A stretch of DNA of 37,245 nucleotides from Gammaproteobacteria bacterium (GCA_020851975.1 JADZBS010000045.1:1-37245); one strand, 5' to 3'; positions 1-8,137 are shown, counted from the first letter of the stretch. Notes: generated by a model not told the origin, from the sequence alone. Numbers and translations: made by a program.

Positions 1-244
1 CGTAGGAGCGACGCCAGTCGCGACCGATTTCCGCGCGACGCCCGATAAGCACCCGTAGGAGCGACGCCAGTCGCGACCGATTCCCGCGCCACGCCCGATA
101 AGCACCCGTAGGAGCGACGCCAGTCGCGACCGATTCCCGCGCGACGCCCGATAAGCACCCGTAGGAGCGACGCCAGTCGCGACCGATTCCCGCGCCACGC
201 CCGATAAGCACCCGTAGGAGCGACGCCAGTCGCGACCGATTTCC
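1..244. repeat. Tandem array of five REP elements, 53-bp period
   Basis: Five copies start at 1, 54, 107, 160 and 213; the last is cut after about 32 bases. Each copy starts with a GTAG head followed by a short dyad (GCGAC, loop GCCA, GTCGC), the layout of GTAG-type REP sequences known from Pseudomonas and Stenotrophomonas. The inter-palindrome sequence is almost identical between copies. One position alternates G, C, G, C in copies 1 to 4, which suggests that a two-copy (106-bp) unit was duplicated. The array lies just past the 3' end of the TonB receptor gene and may extend beyond the window. Its role is unknown; REP elements can stabilise mRNA 3' ends or bind gyrase or IHF, but nothing here shows which. 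Confidence 0.9.
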
Positions 245-262
245 ATGCGTTGGCCCGCGCGG

Positions 263-2143
263 TCAACCGCCAAACCGATAACGCACCGACGCGCGCGACC
301 GCAGGCCGGGCGCGGGGAAGCCGATCGCTTCCTCGTAGTCGGCATCGAACAGGTTGTCGATGGCGAACGTGACCCGCAGCCGTGGCGTCGCCTGCCAGCC
401 GAGGGCGAGGTCGACGCGATGATAGGCGTCCAGCGCAAGGGTGCCGGTCGGCAGGGCGTGGTCGAGCGTCTCGCCGACCCAGAGCCAGTCGAGATCGAGC
501 TGCCAGGCGGCCTGCGGTGTCCAGCGCAGCCCGGCGCCGGCACGCCAGTCCGGCCGCTGCAGCAACTGGCGCTCCTCGCCGACGACGTCGAGGTCCACAT
601 GGGTGGCGTGTCCGCGCAGCGCGAGTGTCGGGCCCGGCGTCCACGCCGCGGCGAGTTCGACGCCGCGCGAGGTGACCCGATCGCGGTTGACGTTACGAAA
701 GCTCTGCTCATCGAAGTCGATGAAGTCCTCGTAATCGACCGCGAACACCGTCATGGCGAGGTCGAGCGAGCCGCCGAGGCGCTGCCCGATGCCGAGCTCC
801 ACGCTCTCGCTCTGTTCGGGCCGCAGTTGCGGGTTGCCGACCAACGGGCTGCCGAGGGCGAAGAAGCTCGGCAGCCGGAACCCCGTGCCCCAGTTCGCGT
901 GCAGGCGGGTGGCGCCGCCGGCTAACGCGAAAACGGCCCCGACTCGCCCCGTGGTCTCGGCGCTCGCACCCTGCGGCTCGTCGCGGCGCAGGCTCGCCTG
1001 CAGCCAGAGCCCGTCGGTGGCCTGCACGCGGCCTTCGGCGAAGACGCCGGTGGTATTGCGGTCGAGGCTGAAGTCGTTCGCCAGGCGCAGATCCGGGGCG
1101 AAGTCGACGTAGCCCGCGGACTCGCCCGACTCGCGCTGGAAGTCGACGCCGGCGGTCGCACTCCAGCGCCCGCCACCGTCACTGGTGAGACGCAAGGCGG
1201 CCTTGCTGCGCTCGAGATCGTTGCGGGCGCCGTTGGGTGGCACGCGATCGCCGGGCGCGATGCCGGGCGAGTCGTAGCGGTCGCGGCGCTCGTAGCGCGA
1301 GAGCGTGCCCTGCACGGCGAGTTGCGGCGCCAACGTCCAGTCGAAGTCACCGCCGAGGCCGAGCTCGTGAGCCTCGCCGGTATCGAGTCCGCGCCACTGC
1401 GCATGCTGCGGGCCACCGCTCTCCTCGGGAAAGGAGCTGCGCTCGGTGCCGGCATAGCGCGCCACGGCGCCGACCTCGAGCCCGTCGGCCGGAGCAAGCC
1501 GCAGGCGACCCAGGACGGTGTCGGCCTCGTAATGGCTGCCGGGCACGGCTTCGCCATCGTCGCGTCGCGAGAACGCGAGCGCATACCCGCCGGTGCCGAG
1601 GGCTCCGGCAACGGCGAGGCTGCCGCGCGCGAGTTCTTCGCTGCCGGCTTCCGCCTCGACCGTGGCAACGGGTTCGCCGCCGCCGGTGCGGCCGACGACG
1701 TTCACCACGCCGGCGAGCGCGTCGGCGCCGTAGATCGAGGACTGCGGTCCGCGCACGATCTCCACGCGCTCGACATCGGCGAGACCGATCGCCGCCAGGT
1801 CGAAGGAACCGCCGCGCGTGTTGGTCGGGTCATTGACCTCGATGCCGTCGATGAGGAAAAGCGTGTAGTTGGGTTCCGCGCCGCGCAGGAAGAGCTGTGT
1901 CACGCCGCCGGCGCCGGGCTGCACCACGTGGATGCCGGGCACGGCGCGCAGCAGGTCGACGAAGCCGGCATCGGCGCGCGCCTCGATGTCATCGCGGCCG
2001 ATGACGGTCAGCGCACCGGGCAGATCGCCGGGTGCAACCGCAAGCCGGGTGCCGGTGACGACGAGCTCATCGACCGCGCAGGCCCCGGAGGAAAAAAACA
2101 CCAGGCTGGCGAGCGCCCAGCCCGACGGTGCGGCGCGGCGCAC
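263..2143 (-). CDS. TonB-dependent outer-membrane receptor, BtuB-like
   Basis: About 626 residues, predicted to form an outer-membrane beta-barrel that takes up a scarce ligand using TonB energy. The start is the GTG at 2143, six bases past the upstream stop; it gives a good signal peptide (hydrophobic ALASLVFF, ending near residue 23). A longer frame would run back into the crotonase gene. A TonB-box-like DELVVTGTR follows at about 25-33. Next is a plug domain with GIHVVQPGAGGVTQLFLRG, LIDGIEVND and VEIVRGPQSSIYGADA, then a barrel ending RASVRYRFGG. The plug is closest in style to the vitamin B12 receptor BtuB. I see no cobalamin riboswitch or cobalamin gene nearby, and the gene is coupled to two CoA-type hydratase genes, so the ligand is uncertain. 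No Shine-Dalgarno is visible; translation probably relies on coupling. Confidence 0.85.
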   Translation of the reverse strand: MRRAAPSGWALASLVFFSSGACAVDELVVTGTRLAVAPGDLPGALTVIGRDDIEARADAGFVDLLRAVPGIHVVQPGAGGVTQLFLRGAEPNYTLFLIDGIEVNDPTNTRGGSFDLAAIGLADVERVEIVRGPQSSIYGADALAGVVNVVGRTGGGEPVATVEAEAGSEELARGSLAVAGALGTGGYALAFSRRDDGEAVPGSHYEADTVLGRLRLAPADGLEVGAVARYAGTERSSFPEESGGPQHAQWRGLDTGEAHELGLGGDFDWTLAPQLAVQGTLSRYERRDRYDSPGIAPGDRVPPNGARNDLERSKAALRLTSDGGGRWSATAGVDFQRESGESAGYVDFAPDLRLANDFSLDRNTTGVFAEGRVQATDGLWLQASLRRDEPQGASAETTGRVGAVFALAGGATRLHANWGTGFRLPSFFALGSPLVGNPQLRPEQSESVELGIGQRLGGSLDLAMTVFAVDYEDFIDFDEQSFRNVNRDRVTSRGVELAAAWTPGPTLALRGHATHVDLDVVGEERQLLQRPDWRAGAGLRWTPQAAWQLDLDWLWVGETLDHALPTGTLALDAYHRVDLALGWQATPRLRVTFAIDNLFDADYEEAIGFPAPGLRSRASVRYRFGG

Positions 2144-2148
2144 GGCGG

Positions 2149-2922
2149 TCAGCGCGGCGCGGGTTTCGCGGCTGCCTGGGCCATCGCGGCCCAGTGATCG
2201 GCGTGGGTCCAGGTGCGAACGAAGTGTTCTTCTTCCTGCGGCGCGAGCGCGACGTGCGCGCGCCGGCGCTCGGCGCTGGTGGTGGCCTTGAAGCCGGCGA
2301 GCACGGCGCGGCTGCGCGCGAGGTAGGGTTCCAGGAACGTGGCAAGGCAGGCATCGAGCGGCTGGCCCGGCGCGCACACCCAGTCGACCAGTCCCAGGTC
2401 GAGTGCCCGTGCCGCCTCGAGCCGTGCGGAGGTGGCGAGGATGCGCAGGGCACGGCGGTCGCCGACGGTCAGGGCGAGGTCGATGCTGCCACCCCAGGCG
2501 GTGGTGACGGCGAGCTGGGCCTGCAGGAAGCCGATCTCGGCGTGCGGAGCCGCCACACGCAGGTCGCAGGCGACGGCGAGTTCAGCGCCACCACCGAAGG
2601 CGTGGCCGTTGAGCGCGGCGATCACCGGCACCGGGAAGGCGCGCACCTGGTCGAGCGCCGCGCGGCCGCGCCGGCTCATGGCGCGCGTCCCTGCCTCGTC
2701 GCGCACCGCATCGAGTTCCTGCAGATCGCCACCGGCAGCGAAACAGCGGTCGCCGGCACCGGTCAGCACGGCGCACTTGATGCCGGCATCGCCCGCGTGG
2801 GCCGCCATCGCGGCACCGATCTCGTCGAGCAGGGCGAGGCTCAGCGCATTGCGCTTTTCCGGCCGGTTGATGGTCAGGTTCAGGACGGCGCCATGGCGTT
2901 CGACGAGCAGGGAGTCGGTCAT
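2149..2922 (-). CDS. Enoyl-CoA hydratase/isomerase (crotonase) family protein
   Basis: 257 residues, normal crotonase length. The CoA-binding start NRPEKRNALS (19-28), the AAGGDLQEL oxyanion-hole segment (62-70) and FGGGAELAVACD (109-120) are clear. The first catalytic glutamate is present (E114). By eye alignment to rat mitochondrial hydratase, the second (E164) is replaced by Gln (about Q134). The following TTAWGG resembles the SWGG stretch of ethylmalonyl-CoA decarboxylase (ECHDC1), so the enzyme may be a decarboxylase, isomerase or other crotonase rather than a standard hydratase. It lies between the MaoC gene (11-base gap) and the TonB receptor gene (5-base gap), in one operon. An AGGAAC-type ribosome site precedes the ATG. 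Family assignment is firm; the reaction is not. Confidence 0.85.
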   Translation of the reverse strand: MTDSLLVERHGAVLNLTINRPEKRNALSLALLDEIGAAMAAHAGDAGIKCAVLTGAGDRCFAAGGDLQELDAVRDEAGTRAMSRRGRAALDQVRAFPVPVIAALNGHAFGGGAELAVACDLRVAAPHAEIGFLQAQLAVTTAWGGSIDLALTVGDRRALRILATSARLEAARALDLGLVDWVCAPGQPLDACLATFLEPYLARSRAVLAGFKATTSAERRRAHVALAPQEEEHFVRTWTHADHWAAMAQAAAKPAPR

Positions 2923-2933
2923 CGCGGGGTTCC

Positions 2934-3401
2934 TCAGAAATAAAGGCGCATGATGCACTCGGCCACGCAGGCCGGGCGTGACTGGCCTTCGACCTCGACG
3001 GTGTATTCCTCGACGAGTTCGATGCTGTTCTTCGTCTCCTGCGCCTCCATGATCCGGCAGCGTGCGCGGATGCGGCTGCCAGACGGCACCGCGCCGGGGA
3101 AGCGCAGCTTGTTGATCCCGTAGTTGATGATGCTGCGCACGCCCGGGAACAGCGGCCGGGATTCGTCGACCAGGCCACGCAGGTACGGGTACAGCGACAG
3201 CGTGAAGTAGCCGTGGGCGATCGTGCCGCGGTACGCCGATTCGGTCGCCGCCCGCTTCGGGTCGACGTGGATCCACTGCTGGTCGCGCGTGGCCCGGGCA
3301 AAGTCGTCGATCATCGCCTGGGTGACGGTCAGCCACTCGCTGACGTGCACCTCGCTGCCGCGCCTGCTCTGCAGGTCCGCCAGGGTTTCGGCCAGTGCCA
3401 T
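2934..3401 (-). CDS. MaoC-like dehydratase (hot-dog fold)
   Basis: 155 residues, one hot-dog domain. The hydratase motif is visible as DQQWIHVD at about 40-47, followed by YRGTIAHGYFTLSL, where the Asp and His correspond to the catalytic pair of (R)-specific enoyl-CoA hydratases (MaoC/PhaJ/NodN type). The remainder, FPGVRSIINYGINKLRFPGAV followed by the SGSRIRARCRI strand, is typical of the NodN-like branch. It is the first gene of a minus-strand operon with a crotonase-fold enzyme and a TonB receptor. Together the two hydratase-type enzymes suggest degradation or modification of an acyl-CoA derived from an imported compound; that is inference from context only. Confidence 0.88.
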   Translation of the reverse strand: MALAETLADLQSRRGSEVHVSEWLTVTQAMIDDFARATRDQQWIHVDPKRAATESAYRGTIAHGYFTLSLYPYLRGLVDESRPLFPGVRSIINYGINKLRFPGAVPSGSRIRARCRIMEAQETKNSIELVEEYTVEVEGQSRPACVAECIMRLYF

Positions 3402-3433
3402 GGATCGTCCTCAGCCGTCGGATGGGGCAGCGG

Positions 3434-3439
3434 ATGCTA
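3434..3439 (-). promoter_or_regulatory. Candidate -10 box for the maoC-crotonase-receptor operon
   Basis: On the minus strand the sequence reads GTTAGCAT, giving a TAGCAT -10-like hexamer about 33 bases upstream of the maoC start. No good -35 box is visible, so the call is weak. It lies in the divergent region shared with the plus-strand nine-gene operon (3402-3578). Confidence 0.3.
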
Positions 3440-3566
3440 ACAGAAGGCTGTGACGCGGCGAAACGATGCCGGCCATTGAACCCGGGGCGCCCCGGACGCG
3501 TCGAAAGCGGCGGGGATGGGCCACCGGGGCCGCACCAGAGCGGGATGGGACCTTCCGATGCAGGGC

Positions 3567-3572
3567 TATAAT
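3567..3572 (+). promoter_or_regulatory. Consensus -10 box (TATAAT) of the nine-gene operon
   Basis: A perfect TATAAT at 3567-3572 lies in the 177-bp gap between divergent genes. Transcription would start about 6-8 bases downstream, at 3578-3580. That coincides with the ATG at 3579, so the mRNA may be leaderless. No convincing -35 hexamer is found 16-18 bases upstream. Confidence 0.6.
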
Positions 3573-3578
3573 CGCGCG

Positions 3579-4640
3579 ATGCACGCCGCCGAGCCGCACG
3601 TTTCGAAATTCTCTCAACCTGCCGGCCTGGCACTCGCGGTCGCGATCGCTACGGCACTGGCAGGCTGCAGCAACACCAGCATGAGTTCCGGCGGGTCGAG
3701 CGGCCCGTCCGTCAGCATCCCGGGCGGCAGTTCGGGCTCCTCCGGTGGGGGCAGCCCGGGTGGTTCGTCCGGCGGGTCGAGCGGTGGTGGCTCCACCGGC
3801 GGCGGCTCGTCCGGCGGCCTGGGTGGGATGCCGGGGATGTCCGGCGTTGGCATGGGTGGCGGGATGCCCGGAGGCATGCCCGGGGCGGGTTTGCCCGGCA
3901 GCGGCCTTCCGGGCGGAGCACCAGGCGGCCTGCCGGGGGCCGGGGGTGAACCGGGCGGTACGGGAGACGAGGCAGGAGAGGGTGCCGGTGAAACGGCGGG
4001 CAAGGCCGGCACGGAGGCAGGCGGTGGTGCCGCCTCGTCGTCGGCAGGTTCGGCGGGCGCCGGCACGGATCCCTACGGTGGCTTGCCGAGCGCCACGGGC
4101 GGGGTGGTCGGCGGGGCTGGTGGTGCGGGAGATCCGGAAGGCAGCTTCGACAAGTCGCTCGGCGACTTCGACGGCGAGATCGCGCGCGAGCGCGAAGTGA
4201 TTGCAGCCGCCGGCAAGGGCTCCGGTCGCGGGGCCGAGACGCGCGAGGCGGGCGATGCCGGCGCCGTGCGCTCGGCAGGCGAGCGCGGGAGCGCCACCCG
4301 CGGCGGCGACGGCAGCCCGGGTGCCAGTGCTGGCGCCATGGGCGGGTCCGGCGGCGAAGCGGCAGGCACGCCGGCCGCTGACGGCAGTGGTGGTGCGGGT
4401 GGCGAACCGGGCGCTGGTCCAGGGGCGCCGTCGGGTGAGGCAGGAACCGGCACGGGTGGCACGAGCGCTGCGCAAAGCGGTGGCGCGGCACCGGACATCC
4501 CCGCGGACATTCCCGCCGACGGCACCGGCGAGGACCAGGTCGCCAAGCAGCTGCGCGAAGCGGCACTGGCCGAGAAGGATCCGGTGGTCCGCGAGGCGCT
4601 CTGGGAGCAATACCGGCGGCACACGGGGATCCGCCAATGA
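3579..4640 (+). CDS. Gly/Ser/Pro-rich lipoprotein, first gene of the kinase-channel-vWA operon
   Basis: 353 residues from the ATG at 3579. An ATG at 3558 is in frame, but using it would place the consensus -10 box inside the gene. The N-terminus is a lipoprotein signal peptide: a hydrophobic stretch at about 16-28 and lipobox LAGC, with the lipidated Cys at 30 and Ser at +2, which favours outer-membrane sorting. Residues 31 to about 300 are low complexity, very rich in Gly, Ser, Pro and Ala, with short repeats such as GGMPG, and are probably extended and disordered. The last 45 residues look structured (DQVAKQLREAALAEKD, then WEQYRRHTG). I recognise no family. It overlaps the next gene by ATGA. 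A flexible tether or surface-exposed linker is a guess. Confidence 0.75.
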   Translation: MHAAEPHVSKFSQPAGLALAVAIATALAGCSNTSMSSGGSSGPSVSIPGGSSGSSGGGSPGGSSGGSSGGGSTGGGSSGGLGGMPGMSGVGMGGGMPGGMPGAGLPGSGLPGGAPGGLPGAGGEPGGTGDEAGEGAGETAGKAGTEAGGGAASSSAGSAGAGTDPYGGLPSATGGVVGGAGGAGDPEGSFDKSLGDFDGEIAREREVIAAAGKGSGRGAETREAGDAGAVRSAGERGSATRGGDGSPGASAGAMGGSGGEAAGTPAADGSGGAGGEPGAGPGAPSGEAGTGTGGTSAAQSGGAAPDIPADIPADGTGEDQVAKQLREAALAEKDPVVREALWEQYRRHTGIRQ

Positions 4641-5857
4641 GGCGTGCGGTTGTCGCGCGCGCCGGCTTCGCCGTGGCGCTGCTCGGCGCGATCCTCGCCG
4701 CGGGCGGGTGTGCGACATCGCGCAGCGTAGAGTACGAGCACGTCGAGCTGGTGCGCACCGAGCAGGAGGTTCCGGCGGCCGAGCTGCTCGACGTCGGCAT
4801 CGTGCTGTTCGATCCGGGCCTGCCGGAGGGCGAGCCCGACCCGAAGAGTCTGGTGTTTCCTGAAGTGCGTCGCGCCGAGTCGCGCTACATGCCCTATCAC
4901 CTGAAGACCACGCTGGAGACGAGCGGGCAGTGGGGCTCGGTGTGGGTGCTGCCGGAGAAGACCGATTCGGTGGACGTGCTTGTCTGGGCGCGCATCGACC
5001 GGTCCGACGGACTCGACGTGGCGCTGCGCGTCGGTGCCTGGGACGCGACCGGACGCGAGTGGTTGAACAAGACCTATCAGGCGCGCGTGCCCGAGAAGGC
5101 CTACTCGAAGTACCGCGACCAGGCGCAGGACCCTTACCAGACGCTCTACAACGAGATCGCCAACGACCTGCTCGAGGCGCGCCGGAAGGTTCCGGCGAAG
5201 GAGCTGCAGGCCATCCGTGACGTGGCCGAGCTGCGGTTTGCCGCTGATCTCGCGCCGGCGGCCTTCAACGGTTACCTGGCGCAGGACCGGAAGAACCAGT
5301 ACCGCATCGAGCGGCTGCCCGCCGCCGATGACCCGATGCTCGCGCGCATGCGCGCCGTGCGCGAACGCGAGTACGCCGTGGTCGACACGATCAACGAGTA
5401 CTACGCCGGGCTCTACTACGACCTCGACAAGCCCTACGAGGACTGGCGGCGCGTCTCGCGCGAGGAAACGCTCAAGTACAAGGACCTGCAGCGCTCCGCG
5501 ATGGTACGTTATCTCCTGGGCGGCGCAGCGATCCTCGCTGCCGTGATGTACGAGGGGAGCGGCGGCGACAACTCCGCCATCACCATGATCGGCGTGATGG
5601 GCGGCATCGAGGGCATCAAGGCTGGTCTTGGCAAGTCGGCCGAGGCGGGCATCGCGCGCGAAGGCCTCAATGAGCAGGGCAAATCGATGTCCGCGGAGGC
5701 CGAGCCACTCCTGGTCGAGGTCGAGGGCCAGACGAAGCGGCTCACCGGCACCGCCGAGGAGAAGTTCCGCGAATGGCGGCGCCTGCTCAAGGAGATCTAC
5801 GAGAAGGAGACTGGCCTGCCGCCGCCTCCGGATGCCGCCGCGGCGGCCACGGGCTGA
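4637..5857 (+). CDS. Hypothetical lipoprotein with central hydrophobic segment
   Basis: 406 residues. Signal peptide with lipobox AGGC, lipidated Cys 25, followed by Ala-Thr, compatible with the outer membrane. Residues 50-180 form a mixed alpha/beta region (LLDVGIVLFDPGLPEG, SVWVLPEKTDSVDVLVWARI) resembling a periplasmic ligand or assembly domain, but I cannot name the family. Residues 230-285 are helical and rich in charged and Tyr residues. Residues 289-330 hold a hydrophobic, Gly-rich stretch (RYLLGGAAILAAVMYEG, then a Met/Ile/Gly run) that could insert into or lie on a membrane. The C-terminus is a charged helix with a Pro/Ala tail. Its start overlaps the previous stop (ATGA). As the second lipoprotein of the operon it may link the inner-membrane motor-like parts to the outer membrane. 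Confidence 0.75.
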   Translation: MRRAVVARAGFAVALLGAILAAGGCATSRSVEYEHVELVRTEQEVPAAELLDVGIVLFDPGLPEGEPDPKSLVFPEVRRAESRYMPYHLKTTLETSGQWGSVWVLPEKTDSVDVLVWARIDRSDGLDVALRVGAWDATGREWLNKTYQARVPEKAYSKYRDQAQDPYQTLYNEIANDLLEARRKVPAKELQAIRDVAELRFAADLAPAAFNGYLAQDRKNQYRIERLPAADDPMLARMRAVREREYAVVDTINEYYAGLYYDLDKPYEDWRRVSREETLKYKDLQRSAMVRYLLGGAAILAAVMYEGSGGDNSAITMIGVMGGIEGIKAGLGKSAEAGIAREGLNEQGKSMSAEAEPLLVEVEGQTKRLTGTAEEKFREWRRLLKEIYEKETGLPPPPDAAAAATG

Positions 5858-5869
5858 TACCGCGCGCGC

Positions 5870-8137
5870 ATGGAGCCGTGGGCGGCGGGACAGGTCCTGG
5901 CCGGGCGTTTCCGGCTGATCCGCCGCCTCGGTGCCGGTGGGGCCGGCGAAGTGTGGCTCGCCGAGGCGCTCGCCGACGGTCGCGAGGTGGCGCTGAAGCT
6001 CGCTGTCGGCGGCGCCGATGTGGCGCGCCTGCGCGAGGAGTTCGCTGCCGCCAGCCGGCTCGTGCACCCGGGCATCGTGCGGGTCGAGGAGCTGGTCGAC
6101 ACCTCTCCGGTGTTCCTGGTGCTGCAGTTCGTTCCAGGCGCCACCAGCATCGGCACCCTGCGCGGCGCATCGTGGCGTGACATTCTCGCCGTGCTCCTCG
6201 GCGTGGCCGAGGCGCTCGAGTATGCGCACCGTCAGGGCGTCGTGCACCGTGACCTGAAGGCGAGCAACGTGCTGCGCACGGCCGATGGCCGCTGCCTCGT
6301 CACCGACTTCGGCACGGCGATGGCTGCCGGTGGCGGCTCGTTGCCGGGCATGAGCCCGCAGCAGCTCGACGGTGCGCCACCCGCCGTCGCCGACGATGTC
6401 TACGCCTTCGGTGCGCTGCTCTACGACCTGCTCACGGGCCAGCCGCTGTTCCATCCCGATGTCAGCGCCGCGCGCATCCGCGACGAGGTGCCGGCGCTGC
6501 CGGTCGCTGATCTCGGCGGCTCGCCGCTGCCCGAGCCGCTGCGACGATGGCTCGCGGTGCTGCTCGCCAAGTTGCCTGCCGCCCGTCCGCCCGGCATGGC
6601 CGCGGTGCGTGCCGGCATCGAGGAAATCCTGCGCGATGGACCAACGGTGGCAGATCCGGACCTGATCCGGCCACTCGATCGCGCCCGGGTGGCGAACGAG
6701 GCAGCGGCGCTGCCGCGGTTGCGGCGCGAGCGGCACGGCCTGCCGGGTGGCGTGGTTGCCGCCGCCCTCGGAGCGCTCGTTCTCGTTGCGCTCGCCGTGG
6801 TGTTCTATCTGCCGCGCTGGGTCGAGGAGCGCGGGCCTGTCGTGCGTATCGCGCCGGCGCCGGGCGCGTCCCCGCCGCCGGTTGCGGCTGCTCCCGAGAC
6901 GCCCGCTGCTCCGGTCGTGCCGCAGGCCGCGCTCGACGAAGCGCTCGGCGAATTCCTGCGCGCGGACGAAGCGGCCCGTGCCGTCCATGCCGAACGCTGG
7001 GCCGGACCCGACTGGACGCGGCTGCGCGAGGTGGCGGCAGCAGCCGACACCGCCTACCGCCAGCGCGATGCCGCCGCCGCGCTGACGGGTTATCGCGAGG
7101 CTGCCCGGCTTGCCCGCGCGCTCGAGTCGCGCGCACCCGCCGTGCGCGACGAGGCCCTGCAGGCGGGCGCCGCGGCGCTCGCTGCCGGTGATCAGCCGGG
7201 CGCCATCGCCCAGTACGAGCGCGCCCTCGCCGTGTCGAGCGATCATGCCGGGGCGGCCCGCGGCCTGGAGCGGGCCCGACAGCTCGACCGGTTGCTCGCG
7301 CTCATGGCCGAAGCCGGTGCCGCCGAAGCAGCGGGCGATCGCACGGCCGCCCTCGTGCTGTACCGGAAGGCCGCGACGCTGGATCCGGCCTGGCCGGCGG
7401 CGAGCGAGGCAGTGGCGCGTCTCGGTGCGGCCGCCGCCCGCGACACCTATGAGACGGCCATGGCGCGCGGTCTTGCCGCGCAGACGGCCGGTGACCTCGC
7501 TGGCGCACGAGCGGCATTCGCTGCCGCGCTCGCGGCCCGGCCGGGCGACGAGGCGGCGATGACAGCGGCGGCGCAGGTGCAGACCGAGCAGCGGCTTGCC
7601 GGCCTCGCTTCGAAGCTGGCCCAGGCGCGTGCCCTGGAACAGGCCGAGCGCTGGGCGGAGGCGCTCGCGCAGTACGAGTCCGTGCTCGCCGAGGATGCCG
7701 GTCTCGCCGACGCCCAGGCCGGGCGTGAACGCGCCCGTGCGCGCGCCGACCTCGACCAGCGGCTGCGCCGGGAACTCGGCAACGCGGACCGTTTCAACGA
7801 CGACGCCGTTCTCGCCGGCGCCCGCGGCGTGCTGGCAGCAGCCCGCGCCGTGCCTGATCCGGGTCCGGTGCTCGTCCGGCAGGCTGCCGAACTCGACGCC
7901 CTGCTTGCGGCAGCCGTGGTGCCGGTGACGGTCGCCTTCGAGTCCGATGGCCTGACGCAGGTGACGCTCTTCAAGGTCAGCCGCCTCGGCGCCTTCACCA
8001 GCCGCACGTTGTCGCTGCGGCCCGGTGCGTATACTGCCGTCGGCAGCCGCCCCGGCTATCGTGACGTGCGCCGCGCCTTCCGCGTGGTGCCCGGTGGCAT
8101 CGCTCCGGTGGTGGTGCGCTGCGAGGAGCCCATTTGA
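5870..8137 (+). CDS. Membrane Ser/Thr protein kinase with extracytoplasmic TPR and PEGA-like region
   Basis: 755 residues. The kinase domain is N-terminal (about 14-255): glycine loop GAGGAGEV (21-28), ATP-binding Lys 43 (ALKLA), catalytic HRDLKASN (Asp 128), metal-binding DFG (Asp 146) and a shortened activation segment leading to DDVYAFGALLYDLLTG. All key catalytic residues are present, so it should be active. A basic stretch (RLRRERHG) and one membrane helix (about 293-313) place the kinase in the cytoplasm. Outside follow a Pro/Ala linker, several Ala-rich TPR-like repeats (about 350-680) and a PEGA-like beta domain (683-755, FESDGLTQVTLFKVSR, SLRPGAYTAVGSRPGY). The repeats could bind an envelope ligand or the FHA/PEGA partner encoded next. 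The likely substrates or readers are the FHA proteins of this operon. Confidence 0.9.
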   Translation: MEPWAAGQVLAGRFRLIRRLGAGGAGEVWLAEALADGREVALKLAVGGADVARLREEFAAASRLVHPGIVRVEELVDTSPVFLVLQFVPGATSIGTLRGASWRDILAVLLGVAEALEYAHRQGVVHRDLKASNVLRTADGRCLVTDFGTAMAAGGGSLPGMSPQQLDGAPPAVADDVYAFGALLYDLLTGQPLFHPDVSAARIRDEVPALPVADLGGSPLPEPLRRWLAVLLAKLPAARPPGMAAVRAGIEEILRDGPTVADPDLIRPLDRARVANEAAALPRLRRERHGLPGGVVAAALGALVLVALAVVFYLPRWVEERGPVVRIAPAPGASPPPVAAAPETPAAPVVPQAALDEALGEFLRADEAARAVHAERWAGPDWTRLREVAAAADTAYRQRDAAAALTGYREAARLARALESRAPAVRDEALQAGAAALAAGDQPGAIAQYERALAVSSDHAGAARGLERARQLDRLLALMAEAGAAEAAGDRTAALVLYRKAATLDPAWPAASEAVARLGAAAARDTYETAMARGLAAQTAGDLAGARAAFAAALAARPGDEAAMTAAAQVQTEQRLAGLASKLAQARALEQAERWAEALAQYESVLAEDAGLADAQAGRERARARADLDQRLRRELGNADRFNDDAVLAGARGVLAAARAVPDPGPVLVRQAAELDALLAAAVVPVTVAFESDGLTQVTLFKVSRLGAFTSRTLSLRPGAYTAVGSRPGYRDVRRAFRVVPGGIAPVVVRCEEPI

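Noticed and set aside
1-244. CRISPR-like repeat array
   Set aside because: The sequence between the palindromes is almost identical in every copy, so there are no unique spacers; the units match REP elements instead, and no cas gene is nearby.
2144-2377. Longer N-terminus for the TonB receptor (start at 2377)
   Set aside because: The extra 78 residues are Arg/Pro-rich, overlap the crotonase coding end and would bury the signal peptide; the GTG at 2143 fits better.
3402-3578. Cobalamin riboswitch controlling the BtuB-like operon
   Set aside because: The gap upstream of maoC is short, contains the divergent promoter and shows no B12-box-like conserved sequence.
4073-7246. A 1057-codon open frame on the minus strand opposite the lipoprotein and kinase genes
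   Set aside because: Same GC effect; the plus-strand proteins have recognisable motifs and the minus-strand translation has none.
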